Origin: Methylobacterium sp. Leaf99
GTDB taxonomy: Bacteria > Pseudomonadota > Alphaproteobacteria > Rhizobiales > Beijerinckiaceae
NCBI RefSeq assembly: GCF_001422375.1
Contig: NZ_LMMU01000001.1
Span: forward strand, 620,223-684,222
Reading direction: 5' to 3'
Length of the DNA: 64,000 bases
Below the pieces are notes generated by a model that saw only the letters and a program-made list of their open reading frames with translations, made no database searches and was not told the origin of the DNA. Position numbers and translations under genes: made by a program. The stretch's first letter is position 1. Each line of letters starts with the position of its first letter. Positions 9,541-16,799 of this stretch are shown in pieces.

Positions 9541-9915
9541 ATGACTCGGCAGTTCGCCAAGCTGTGGGTGGTTGGTTTCGCTGCGACGCTGATCGCTGGA
9601 TCGCCCCAAGCGCAGACAGCGGACGAGACGCTGATGAAATCGGCTCGCTCGATCGCTCGAATCGGTCTGATTGAGCCGATCTGCAGCCCCTTCTACCTGC
9701 TCGACAGAAAGCGGCTTGCCGAGGTCAAAGGCTGGATGTTGCAGGACGGCGTTGAGAGGTTCGGCGCAGTTCTCATCCAGCGCACGGTTGATCGCGTGCG
9801 TTCCGAGTTCCTAGGCGTGATCAAGCGAGAGGGTGCTGCTGGTTGGTGCCCGGCCCAGCGCGCATTCTACAAGGTGCCTGGCCAACCAGAGTTCATAGGT
9901 AGCCCGCTCGAGTGA
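9541..9915 (+). CDS. Small secreted protein of unknown function
   Basis: This encodes 124 residues from the ATG at 9541, which overlaps the stop of a 13-codon frame as ATGA. Residues 1 to about 25 form a signal peptide (LWVVGFAATLIAGSPQAQ). The mature part has a Cys near the middle (PICSPFYLLD), another near the end (GWCPAQRAFY), and a mixed helical character. It follows RPFQG copy A by 37 bases in the same direction, the same order seen at the second copy. No known family is recognised. Confidence 0.65.
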   Translation: MTRQFAKLWVVGFAATLIAGSPQAQTADETLMKSARSIARIGLIEPICSPFYLLDRKRLAEVKGWMLQDGVERFGAVLIQRTVDRVRSEFLGVIKREGAAGWCPAQRAFYKVPGQPEFIGSPLE

Positions 9916-10056
9916 GCAAACCTAAATGTGCACTGTAGTGGTCATCCCCGATATCTGGCTTGAGCACTCCCCTCTGTCGGAGCTGGTCACGCGCAACTCC
10001 GCCTTGACCAAGTGCACCGGATTTGGCTCTGTTGTTCCTCAAACGGCGGAGGGCAC

Positions 10057-10746
10057 ATGATCCGGGATCTTAGTATCGTTGGGACGGCGGCCCTCATTCT
10101 ACTCGCTGCACCGCGTGCATCTGCCGGGCCTCTTTCCGAGCTCGATGGACTGTCCGTCTCCCTATCTTATGAGATCTGCTCCGATTCCTGCCGTCGTTTC
10201 CCCAGCCAGCTCCGGGTCGAGGGTGACAACATCCTTTTGACCGGAGCCGCTTCGAGAACGCTGAGATACGGTTCGAATGCCTCGTCCGGCCTCACGACCA
10301 ATGTATCCATCGCAGGCAATGTCCTGAGTATGGCAAGCGACACAGTTGGAGGCCGCAGCCTCACGCAAGTCTCCGTGTCGGGGCGATCGTGCTCCTTGTC
10401 CATCACAGGTCCTGGCGTGCCCGCACGCAATATGACGTGCCGCGTCCTCTCGCCAAGCCTAAGCGGCCCTTCGATCCCATCCAAGGCGGGCAAGCCTCCG
10501 AAGGACGTTGTCGACAGCCGATGCTACAGGCTGAACGTGAAGCAGACCGATGAGGTTTGCGGCAATAAGTTTCAGTTCTGGCACGTGAACACGGTTAGAT
10601 CCACTAACAAGCCCGGCTGCCCCGCGAGCTTCCGGTTCACCTACACCAAGCCGGATGGCGCTCAAGGCGATCAGACGCAGACTTCGGGCTCCTCGTTCCG
10701 TACCTGCGGCGGCCGTCCAAGCGGAATCGCCGCTAGCGTCCGCTAA
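10057..10746 (+). CDS. Secreted Cys-rich protein, GC-rich member of a tandem paralogous pair
   Basis: This encodes 229 residues from the ATG at 10057, with GGAGGG three bases upstream. The frame is open to 10012, but that extension would precede the signal peptide. Residues 1 to about 23 are a signal peptide (GTAALILLAAPRASA). The mature protein has a domain with YEICSDSCRRF and a later domain with VCGNKFQFWHVNTVRS, PASFRFTYTKPDG and TCGG. The downstream gene (10824-11522) has the same order of Cys and aromatic landmarks. Codon use is GC-rich like the core, whereas the neighbour is AT-rich. Probably periplasmic or extracellular; function unknown. Confidence 0.75.
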   Translation: MIRDLSIVGTAALILLAAPRASAGPLSELDGLSVSLSYEICSDSCRRFPSQLRVEGDNILLTGAASRTLRYGSNASSGLTTNVSIAGNVLSMASDTVGGRSLTQVSVSGRSCSLSITGPGVPARNMTCRVLSPSLSGPSIPSKAGKPPKDVVDSRCYRLNVKQTDEVCGNKFQFWHVNTVRSTNKPGCPASFRFTYTKPDGAQGDQTQTSGSSFRTCGGRPSGIAASVR

Positions 10747-10823
10747 TCTGGTCGTAAGTTAGAAGAATATACCGTGCGATTTTTACCCTGCAGCAATGTT
10801 ATTTAACGCGATGGTGCAAATAA

Positions 10824-11522
10824 ATGAAGAATTTAGTCAAAACTACATTTGCCATAATAATGTTTTTTGTATCGTCGCGGGGCGTCTTCTCAGCCGGACT
10901 TGTCTCGAATTTAGATGGAACATCTGTCATTATCACATACGAAACATGCGGCAATGGCTGCAAAACATTTCAATCTTCTCTAAATATTCGTGGCGATGAA
11001 ATCCAGCTTACAGGCGGAGCAGGTTCGGGCACTTACCGCCTTGGATCGAACCCTGGCCCAGTCGGCTCAACTGTAACCGTATCAATCATCGGTAATAACA
11101 TTACATTTGAAACTGTTGGTCCTACAGGTTTTCGAACTTCAGCCAATTATACTTTCTCTGGTCAAACTTGCTCAGTTAGCTCATTAGGGGACCAATATAA
11201 AAAGCGAGAAAGTTGTCATGTCGTTTCGGCCGGAGGCTCAAAGGCATTACAAGCAAAGCGAGTACGTGATGAGCATGCGCAAGGCGCGCCCGACCAAAGG
11301 TGCTTGATAGTCGAAGAACCCAGCGTGATTGGTGGTTGCGCTCTTAGTAAGCGCTGGCACTGGACAAATATTCGATCCAAGGGGGGGCAAAATTGCCCAA
11401 AAAGCATCGAGTTCACTTATATGGATCCAGATGGAAAGCCTGGGCCAGATAGCTTCTTCACACCGTACAAACTTCAAACCTGTGGTGGCCCACCGAAAAA
11501 CGTTTTGGTTCGCCTACGCTAG
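10824..11522 (+). CDS. Secreted Cys-rich protein, AT-rich member of a tandem paralogous pair
   Basis: This encodes 232 residues with an N-terminal signal peptide (FAIIMFFVSSRGVFSA). It is a paralog of the preceding gene. Shared landmarks are L-D-G-x-S-V followed by YE-x-C-x-x-x-C, the RYGSN/RLGSN region, a C-S-x-S motif, W-x-x-x-x-x-R, I/F-x-F-T-Y-x-x-P-D-G and a final TCGG. The codon use is far richer in A and T, so the pair probably did not arise by recent local duplication; one copy may have come from a different genome. It lies 77 bases downstream in the same direction, with an AT-rich spacer that could hold its own promoter. No strong ribosome binding site precedes the ATG. Confidence 0.75.
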   Translation: MKNLVKTTFAIIMFFVSSRGVFSAGLVSNLDGTSVIITYETCGNGCKTFQSSLNIRGDEIQLTGGAGSGTYRLGSNPGPVGSTVTVSIIGNNITFETVGPTGFRTSANYTFSGQTCSVSSLGDQYKKRESCHVVSAGGSKALQAKRVRDEHAQGAPDQRCLIVEEPSVIGGCALSKRWHWTNIRSKGGQNCPKSIEFTYMDPDGKPGPDSFFTPYKLQTCGGPPKNVLVRLR

Positions 11523-11668
11523 CACGCTCGGAGGTCCCAGCATCGGGATACCGTGAAGGATTAGGGCTTCTCGTCGTCTGAATAGACGCCCTTTGCCTCG
11601 GGGCCACCCTCGATTAGCTCAAGCGATGACAGCTCATAATGCCGCCAGTGGGCAGGAGACAGGGTTCA

Positions 11669-11962
11669 ATGACCGACGACCCAGCTTCGCCTGTGCCTCC
11701 GCGGCGTCTGGGCGAGCTCTCGAACCTCGCGGCCCTTCTAGCGGAACGAGTGCTGAGCGAGCAGGACGCCGGCCAGAGCATCTCAGAGGCGCATATCCAC
11801 GCCCTCCTCGACGCCGCGATCCTGCTGGATAAGTACGAGGCCGAGCTGCCAGCCTCGCTCCAACAAATCGTCGATCAGGTCGATGAAGCCCGCGACGAGG
11901 TCGAGGATGGAGCGTCCAGCCTCGCATGGCTGCTGAGACCGTTCCAGGGGGTGAAGGGCTGA
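11669..11962 (+). CDS. RPFQG-family small protein, copy B
   Basis: This encodes 97 residues from the ATG at 11669, with AGGAG about ten bases upstream. It aligns with copy A (9180): RLGELSNLAALLAERVL, then LLDAAILLDKYEAELPASL, and the end LAWLLRPFQGVKG. The linker is shorter than in copy A. It has no signal peptide. Its TGA overlaps the ATG of the next gene (TGATG), so translation of the LprI-like gene is probably coupled to it. The function of the family is unknown. Confidence 0.7.
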   Translation: MTDDPASPVPPRRLGELSNLAALLAERVLSEQDAGQSISEAHIHALLDAAILLDKYEAELPASLQQIVDQVDEARDEVEDGASSLAWLLRPFQGVKG

Positions 11963-12384
11963 TGGTTCAGCGCATACTTCCCAGGTTGATCCTGGGCCTG
12001 ACGCTCGCTGGGACGCCGTCGTTCGCGCTCGCCTCCCAGGCAGAGGATCTCGGGATCGATTGCAAGAAGGCGATCTCAACGCCGGACGCCACCCTCTGCA
12101 TCAACGACGCCTACGAGGTGGCGGACAAACTGCTGAACGAGGCCTACCGCGCCGTGATGGCTTCAATCGACAAGGGCGACACAGCGCCGGAGGTTCGGAA
12201 GGACTGGCGAAAGGCCCTCGTCGAGGCGCAGCGCCGTTGGGTCGCCTACCGTGATGCAGAGTGCGAGGTGACAGGATTCGAGTGGTACGGCGGCACGGGT
12301 CGTTCGGGCGCCGTCCTCGACTGCGCACGGGCGCTGACCGAAGCCAGAGCGAAGGCGCTCAAGCTACACGCCGATCCGCGATGA
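11962..12384 (+). CDS. LprI-like (DUF1311) exported protein
   Basis: This encodes 140 residues from the ATG at 11962. Residues 1 to about 25 are a signal peptide (LPRLILGLTLAGTPSFALA). The mature part has the DUF1311 pattern: a Cys-containing N-terminus, ATLCINDAYEVADKLLNEAYR, a central LVEAQRRWVAYRDAECE with the invariant W-x-x-Y/F-R-D-x-x-C, and a final Cys. This family includes LprI, described as a lysozyme inhibitor, so a role against host or bacterial lysozyme in the periplasm is possible. The length is normal. It overlaps both neighbours (TGATG at its start, ATGA at its end), indicating a tightly coupled operon. Confidence 0.8.
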   Translation: MVQRILPRLILGLTLAGTPSFALASQAEDLGIDCKKAISTPDATLCINDAYEVADKLLNEAYRAVMASIDKGDTAPEVRKDWRKALVEAQRRWVAYRDAECEVTGFEWYGGTGRSGAVLDCARALTEARAKALKLHADPR

Positions 12385-12761
12385 GGCTGGGCCTGCGGAT
12401 CCTGAGCTTGGGCTTCGTCGGCGCGCTGCTAACAGCGAACGCCAGCGCAGCGCCGGCCACTCGCAAGGAGGGGCGGGAAGCTGATACCGCCCTCCGCATC
12501 ATCCGGCAGCACCGCCTTGTTCCGAAGGAGCTGCGACGCTGCTTTTTCATCATGAGAGGGGGCCATTCCACCGGCCATGTCGTCGTGTTCGACGTTCGCG
12601 AGCAGCATCGTCCGCCGCGGTGCAAGGGCGATCCGGGCACGGCGCCGCGTATGTTCAGCCTCGAGGTCGACCTGCGAACCGGACGGGCGCGCTGGGACCG
12701 GATGACGCCGGAGGATTTGGACGGAGGGATGCGACCGATCCCGCGGAGGGCGCGGCACTGA
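12381..12761 (+). CDS. Small exported basic protein of unknown function
   Basis: This encodes 126 residues from the ATG at 12381, which overlaps the stop of the LprI-like gene by four bases. Residues 1 to about 23 are a signal peptide (GLRILSLGFVGALLTANASA). The mature part is rich in Arg and has two Cys (RRCFFIMRGG and RCKGDPG), with a segment HVVVFDVREQHRPPRC that could form a beta hairpin. No catalytic motif is visible. It is the last gene of a three-gene coupled run that begins with RPFQG copy B, paralleling the order around copy A. Confidence 0.65.
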   Translation: MRLGLRILSLGFVGALLTANASAAPATRKEGREADTALRIIRQHRLVPKELRRCFFIMRGGHSTGHVVVFDVREQHRPPRCKGDPGTAPRMFSLEVDLRTGRARWDRMTPEDLDGGMRPIPRRARH

Positions 12762-12877
12762 GTGCTCTCGCGGCCACACCTCAACGCTGCGTTCTCTGAC
12801 ACGGACAAGCTGCCACACTCTGCACCAAGCGACTCGGCACGCCATTGCCTAAGAGCCGGGGCTGGAGCGAGGTCGAG

Positions 12878-13150
12878 ATGAGCGTGAATGAGCAGACTGG
12901 ACGGGTCGTGCCGTTCCCCACCCGGGTTTCACCCGATGTCGCCTACGAGGATACTGCTTCGATTATCGCGGTACTGCAGGATCAACTCGCCCTGGCCCGT
13001 GAGTGCAAGATGCGATCCGTCGCGGTAGTATCCGTCTCCGCGGACGGCGAGGCGATCGGCACGCAATGGTCGTGCAAGGGTGCCGACATCACCGGCTTGA
13101 TCGGGAAGTTGACGGTCTTGACCCACGACATGATGGCAGTTCGGAAGTAG
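12878..13150 (+). CDS. Small soluble hypothetical protein
   Basis: This encodes 90 residues from the ATG at 12878, with a purine-rich GGAGCGAGG region upstream; a TTG at 12845 is an alternative. The sequence runs GRVVPFPTRVSP, a helix-like acidic segment with LQDQLALARE, then a beta-rich segment VAVVSVSADGEAIGTQWSCKG and a C-terminal helix with LTVLTHDMM. The fold looks compact and cytoplasmic. The family is not recognised by name. Confidence 0.6.
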   Translation: MSVNEQTGRVVPFPTRVSPDVAYEDTASIIAVLQDQLALARECKMRSVAVVSVSADGEAIGTQWSCKGADITGLIGKLTVLTHDMMAVRK

Positions 13151-13194
13151 CCCCAGTGCTGGCCGCAACGGGTTTGCGTGCTGCGTTGCCCTCC

Positions 13195-13359
13195 TCAGCG
13201 ATCCTCCATCACCGCTTCGATCGCATGGATCTTGGTCTCGAGATCAGCAATCTGCTGCAGGACGCCTTTGCCCGGGAGGAAACCTCTTCCTTTGGCTTTA
13301 AGCTCCAGGAAGTTTTGTTCAGCCCGCAGGCGTTCGATGAGCGCTTCCAGATCTGACAT
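13195..13359 (-). CDS. Short coiled-coil protein
   Basis: This is a 54-residue frame on the minus strand, from the ATG at 13359 to a TGA at 13195. The first 20 residues (SDLEALIERLRAEQNFLEL) and the last 20 (LQQIADLETKIHAIEAVM) show heptad spacing of Leu/Ile with charged residues, separated by a Gly/Lys loop. This is the composition of a helical hairpin. No strong ribosome binding site is seen. The overlapping plus-strand frame is Arg/Ser-rich and less protein-like. Confidence 0.45.
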   Translation of the reverse strand: MSDLEALIERLRAEQNFLELKAKGRGFLPGKGVLQQIADLETKIHAIEAVMEDR

Positions 13360-13495
13360 GCCATTAGAAGCGCGGCCGAACTCGGTGCGTTCCCGGCGCG
13401 AACTGCCCGTCCTTAACGGATCCCTGCCTCATCTCGGTAGGCGGAAATCTTTGATCCGTGCCCTACCCTCTCGTTGTGACGCACGGGGAGCGCCT

Positions 13496-13783
13496 ATGTC
13501 CGACGACACCCAGAAGCTCCAGATCCTCGTCGGCCTGTACGAGCTGGCGATCAGCCGGTTGTTCGAAACGGTCCCGGGCGGTGATGAAGCGAAGCGCCTG
13601 TTCGTCCAGGACGTTCAGCAGGTCCTAGACAGCACGAACGAGCTCCAACCGCACTCCCCAGCGGCTCAGACCTACGAAGCGCTGCTACGACGCCTCGGCG
13701 CAGCGCCACCTGATGCTGCTGGCGGCCTAGGCGTTGTTCCCACCCCAGAGCAGGGCCTGCCCCCAGCAGGCGCCGGCCAGTAG
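13496..13783 (+). CDS. Small hypothetical protein
   Basis: This encodes 95 residues from the ATG at 13496, with GGGGAG five bases upstream, a strong start signal. The upstream extension of the frame is discarded because it lacks protein-like composition. The N-terminal 65 residues are helical and acidic (KLQILVGLYELAISRLFETV, then KRLFVQDVQQVLDSTNEL). The C-terminus is Pro/Gly/Ala-rich and probably disordered. Soluble; function unknown. Confidence 0.6.
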   Translation: MSDDTQKLQILVGLYELAISRLFETVPGGDEAKRLFVQDVQQVLDSTNELQPHSPAAQTYEALLRRLGAAPPDAAGGLGVVPTPEQGLPPAGAGQ

Positions 13784-13804
13784 GCAAACCGAAGGGCCGA
13801 TCAC

Positions 13805-14023
13805 ATGGCGACCTCGTTCAAGGGTCTCTACCTCTGCCTGCCTAAGCAGCCCCGGCCGACGCACGTGCGCGCGGAGGATGGGGAGCAAGGCCAGCTGACC
13901 TTGTCGCGGGAGGACTACGAAGCTCGTGGCGGTCAGCCGCCCTGGCAGAGCCTGCCGTGGGAGGGCGAAGAAGCGCTTGCGCCTACCATCGGGGACAAGG
14001 ACATTCCTGACACCAGCATGTGA
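13805..14023 (+). CDS. Small hypothetical protein
   Basis: This encodes 72 residues from the ATG at 13805. It contains GLYLCLPKQPRPTHVRAEDG and LTLSREDYEARGGQPPW, a short basic then acidic sequence with no membrane segment. It lies 21 bases after the preceding small gene, and its stop is just upstream of the next one, suggesting a single transcript. No family is recognised. Confidence 0.5.
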   Translation: MATSFKGLYLCLPKQPRPTHVRAEDGEQGQLTLSREDYEARGGQPPWQSLPWEGEEALAPTIGDKDIPDTSM

Positions 14024-14034
14024 GGGAGTGGGCC

Positions 14035-14295
14035 ATGTCGATCCCGGACCGCGAACTAGAGACATCGCCGCTCGGTGGTGCGATCACCCGCGACGGCCAG
14101 ACGGTGACGGTTCACATCTACCGGTTTGCCTATACCGAGGATGAATGGACGCTGGAGGTTGTGGGCATTGATCGCAGCCACATCGTTTGGGACGAGACGT
14201 TCGAGAGCGATCTGGACGCCTACGAAGCCTTCGAGCGCGCGGTTGCCAAGGACGGCATCAGGTCCTTAACCGAGGACGCGCCGGCAGGTCACTAA
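14035..14295 (+). CDS. Small hypothetical protein, probably alpha/beta fold
   Basis: This encodes 86 residues from the ATG at 14035, with a GAGGGAG sequence upstream. A GTG at 14020 overlapping the previous stop is the alternative start. The sequence alternates strands (ITRDGQTVTVHIYRF, WTLEVVGIDRSHIVWDETF) with a C-terminal acidic helix (LDAYEAFERAVAKDG). I recall similar short proteins in Rhizobiales without assigned function. It ends a run of three closely spaced small genes. Confidence 0.6.
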   Translation: MSIPDRELETSPLGGAITRDGQTVTVHIYRFAYTEDEWTLEVVGIDRSHIVWDETFESDLDAYEAFERAVAKDGIRSLTEDAPAGH

Positions 14296-14466
14296 AAGAG
14301 CCATCGAGGCCGCTGGCGTCATCTTCATCGAGAAGGACTGGCGAGCGCCTAAGGGAATGCTTCGAGCCGCAAGGCGCCAGCCATCACGGTCCGTCCCCAG
14401 GGAAACATCGGAACACATCCCATCACTTTGAGTTGGCTCCTCAACGCAACAGCGATGGAGACAACG

Positions 14467-14775
14467 ATGCGTAAGCTCGCTCTCATTTCCGCCGTTACGC
14501 TCTCACTCGGGGCTATTGGCGCAACCGGTGCTCAGGCGCAGGGATATGGATACGGCGGCTACCGTGATGGTGGGTACAGCCGTGGCTACGAGCGCGGTGC
14601 CGATCGGGGATACGATCGAGACCGAGGCTATGACCGCCGTGCTGACCGACGCGACCGTCGCGGGTTATCGACAGGTGCAGCCGTGGGCCTAGGCATTGCC
14701 GGCGTAGCAGCGGGTGCTGCAGCCGCCAGCGCATATGACCGGAGTGGTCCTGGCTACTATGGCCGCGGCTACTAG
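14467..14775 (+). CDS. Exported Gly/Tyr/Arg-rich small protein
   Basis: This encodes 102 residues from the ATG at 14467, with GGAG six bases before the start codon. Residues 1 to about 24 are a signal peptide (LALISAVTLSLGAIGATGAQA). The mature part has short repeats of Gly-Tyr, Arg-Gly-Tyr and Asp-Arg, then a hydrophobic Gly/Ala stretch (GAAVGLGIAGVAAGAAAASAY) and a Gly/Tyr tail. The composition resembles glycine-zipper outer-membrane-associated proteins. It is followed by a strong terminator at 14800. Confidence 0.7.
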   Translation: MRKLALISAVTLSLGAIGATGAQAQGYGYGGYRDGGYSRGYERGADRGYDRDRGYDRRADRRDRRGLSTGAAVGLGIAGVAAGAAAASAYDRSGPGYYGRGY

Positions 14776-14799
14776 GCTGGCGCCATCATACTGAGTCTG

Positions 14800-14836
14800 A
14801 AGGCCCTGCCGCGCATGCCGCGGCGGGGCCTTTTCC
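14800..14836 (+). terminator. Rho-independent terminator
   Basis: A 14-bp stem (positions 14800-14813 with 14819-14832, one T-G pair) closes a five-base loop and is followed by a run of T. It lies 25 bases after the stop at 14775 and separates that gene from the one at 14861. Confidence 0.8.
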
Positions 14837-14860
14837 ATTCCAGCCGTTGGAAGCGTACCC

Positions 14861-15118
14861 ATGCAGAGCAAACTCTCGAAGACGATCATCGGCGCTGTCA
14901 TCGCGATCGCTCTCGCGGCCGCCGTTTCGTACGGGCTCATCAACCAACAGACCGCCGATCAGCTCCAGACCAAAGCGAACCAGACGCTTTCGGACGGCCA
15001 GACTGCACCGTCGACGAACCCCCAGCAGCCGGCGCCCGTCCCACAGAGCCCCAACCAGCCAACGCCGACGCAGCCTGGACCCACTCAGCAGAACCCCGCG
15101 CCAGCGCCGCGTCCGTGA
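14861..15118 (+). CDS. Membrane-anchored proline-rich protein
   Basis: This encodes 85 residues. A hydrophobic segment at about 9-27 (IIGAVIAIALAAAVSYGLI) is a membrane anchor or uncleaved signal. The rest is a low-complexity Pro/Gln/Thr/Asn tail that should extend into the periplasm. This design suits a spacer or cell-wall-spanning stalk, but no partner is evident. The ATG at 14861 places the anchor at the N-terminus. Confidence 0.6.
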   Translation: MQSKLSKTIIGAVIAIALAAAVSYGLINQQTADQLQTKANQTLSDGQTAPSTNPQQPAPVPQSPNQPTPTQPGPTQQNPAPAPRP

Positions 15119-15176
15119 CCCGCGCTGGAGCCGGGCTCAGCGATGGTCACGAGGGCGCACATTCGGAGGATCACCA

Positions 15177-15404
15177 ATGACACAGGACGATAGTCGCAGT
15201 CAGGATCGTGCCGAAACCCGAGCCGCCAAGGCAGCCGAGAGGGCCGACACCGCAGGGCAGGTTTGGGAAGAGGTGAGAGAGAAAGAGGCGACCCGTGACG
15301 ACAAGATCGTTCGCTTGAAGGCTGAGCGGTTGGCGCGGGATGCCGATGAGGCTGCGGTGAAGGATGCCGCCAAACCGGCGAAGCTTAAGCCAGCTAGGGG
15401 CTAA
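15177..15404 (+). CDS. Small highly charged helical protein
   Basis: This encodes 75 residues from the ATG at 15177, with GGAGG six bases before the start. It is dominated by Ala, Arg, Lys, Glu and Asp and probably forms one long helix. It contains no Cys and only one Trp, with a Lys/Pro/Ala-rich C-terminus. It could be a disordered or nucleic-acid-associated protein. The family is not recognised. Confidence 0.55.
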   Translation: MTQDDSRSQDRAETRAAKAAERADTAGQVWEEVREKEATRDDKIVRLKAERLARDADEAAVKDAAKPAKLKPARG

Positions 15405-15432
15405 CCCAGGCGCTTCCCTACCCGGAGTAGCC

Positions 15433-15549
15433 CTCCCCGCCGCGCTCAGTCGAATCGCCTATCGGGTCAACGATGCCCACAGTGAGGCCGATGGTGGAGC
15501 GTCCGGTTTGGCTCGGCTGCTGAGGCCGTTCCAGGGAGCGAATGGCTGA
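15433..15549 (+). pseudogene. C-terminal fragment of an RPFQG-family gene, copy C
   Basis: In this frame the sequence reads LPAALSRIAYRV, then DGGASGLARLLRPFQGANG and a TGA. This matches the last 38 residues of copies A and B, including the RPFQG end. The upstream half of the family is absent: the frame instead runs back into the preceding gene's DNA without similarity. It is therefore a truncated remnant, showing that the family once had a third copy here. Confidence 0.55.
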
Positions 15550-16005
15550 GGAGTTCTAGCTAATTGATGGTCGCCTTCCGAACGGGACGGCGTTCACCCG
15601 CACGATTGGGCTGACAATAACTCCGACTGTCAGACGCGCGTGGAATGCTACTGGCAGCGGCACGCCGGCTAAGGCGATATGCCCCTCGGAACCAATACGG
15701 AACGTGCCTGAGTTGGCCCAAAAACGGTCGTGGGTGGCCAAAAAGCGCTCCTGCGTGGTTTGAAGGCTTAAAGTCTTAAATGGCGCTGGCGAGGCCTCTG
15801 AGCGCATTTAAACGCCGGCCGTTTGACTCTTGGTCTGCGAAAGCTAATATGAGCATTGGGCTGAACGATTCGGCTCAAAAACGACAAAAGCCGAGGCGTG
15901 CCTGCCCCGGCTAATGTCTTAACCGCAACGGCCTTGGGGGCTTGCGGCTGTCAGCAACAACACATGTACTTTACGTGCGTGCCTGATGGCGTGTCAAGTT
16001 TCCAA
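15550..16005. other. Intergenic stretch, no supportable gene
   Basis: A minus-strand frame of 83 codons (15556-15807) has poor composition and no start signal. An imperfect stem-loop near 15888-15913 (AGCCGAGG with CCCCGGCT) may be the end of an upstream transcript. The rest probably holds the promoter for the small gene at 16027. Confidence 0.4.
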
Positions 16006-16023
16006 GGCCTCCAAAAGGAGGCC
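16006..16023 (+). promoter_or_regulatory. Hairpin that encloses the ribosome binding site of the next gene
   Basis: GGCCTCC at 16006-16012 and GGAGGCC at 16017-16023 form a perfect 7-bp stem with an AAAA loop. The Shine-Dalgarno core (GGAGG) lies wholly in the 3' arm, and the ATG follows three bases later at 16027. Such a structure would block translation until melted by temperature, a protein, another RNA or a translating ribosome. The effect is inferred from base pairing only. Confidence 0.55.
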
Positions 16024-16026
16024 ATA

Positions 16027-16233
16027 ATGGCCAAAGCTCGACACCAGCCGCCCTGCCACCGCCTCACGTTTGAGGAGGCCGTACAGGTTCATCTTCGTCT
16101 GATGGACGGCGAAATCTACAGCCGTATCGCAGCACCCTTCGATGTGAACCAGGGGCGGATCGCCGACGTAAAATTCGGTCGTCTGCACCCCGGCAGCTAC
16201 GACGAAGCCATACGCCGCCGGTCGCTCCGCTGA
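16027..16233 (+). CDS. Small protein with a possible helix-turn-helix
   Basis: This encodes 68 residues from the ATG at 16027. The ribosome binding site is excellent in sequence but lies inside a perfect hairpin. The core, FEEAVQVHLRLMDGEIYSRIAAPFDVNQGRIADV, has the spacing of a helix-turn-helix (helix, IAAPFDVNQGRIADVKFGR as turn and recognition helix), similar to small phage or plasmid DNA-binding proteins. It is a one-gene unit closed by a strong terminator at 16259. It may be a regulator. Confidence 0.6.
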   Translation: MAKARHQPPCHRLTFEEAVQVHLRLMDGEIYSRIAAPFDVNQGRIADVKFGRLHPGSYDEAIRRRSLR

Positions 16234-16258
16234 ATCATCAGACTTAGTAATTTTGGAG

Positions 16259-16286
16259 AGGCGCAACTGTGAGGTTGCGCCTTTTC
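16259..16286 (+). terminator. Rho-independent terminator
   Basis: A 9-bp perfect stem (AGGCGCAAC with GTTGCGCCT) and a six-base loop are followed by TTTTCT. It starts 26 bases after the stop of the small gene at 16027. Confidence 0.8.
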
Positions 16287-16439
16287 TGCTAGCGAGTCCG
16301 CCGCACCTGCCCCACCTGCGTCCGCTCACCCTCGACCACTCGGATCGCCCGCATCTTCCTGAGCGCGCAACTGCGCCACCAGCGCCGATAGTCACTCCAC
16401 CCGCAACGGCTGTGCCCGCGGCTGCGCAGTAGTCGCCTG

Positions 16440-16730
16440 GGCCGGCCTCGCCGACACCCCTACAAGCTGCACGCTGACAAGGCCTACGATGCCAGATCCC
16501 GCCGGAGGAAGTTCCGCGCACGCGAGATCACGCCGCACATCGCACGCAACGGCATCGACAGCAGCCAGAGGCTCGGCCGCCACCGCTAGGTGGTGGAGCG
16601 GACCCATGCTTGGTTCAGCCGCTTCCACCGGTTGCCAATTCGCTACGAGCGGCGCGCTGACATCCACAAGGCTTTCACCAGCCTCGCCGCAAGCCTCATC
16701 ACCTTCAACCAAATCAGACGCTTCTGTTAG
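16440..16730 (+). pseudogene. Remnant of an IS5-family transposase
   Basis: In one frame this reads GRPRRHPYKLHADKAYD, then the catalytic-region end RIGLGRHR-type sequence, then VVERTHAWFSRFHRLPIRYE and a final SLITFNQIRRF with stop. This is the C-terminal third of IS5-family (IS427-like) DDE transposases, including the region of the catalytic Glu (VVERT). A TAG at 16587-16589 replaces the Trp normally seen just before VVERT, and the N-terminal two-thirds are missing. It cannot be active. It sits between the small-gene cluster and the tRNA-Ser end and marks past transposition in this accessory region. Confidence 0.85.
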
Positions 16731-16799
16731 GCATTTTAAGGCGGGATGCGCCCCATGGGGATCCGCCGGCTTCACCGGCTGTGGCCCCGTCTGCGGCTT

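Noticed and set aside
15556..15807. 83-codon minus-strand frame
   Set aside because: No ribosome binding site, no domain, composition like intergenic DNA.
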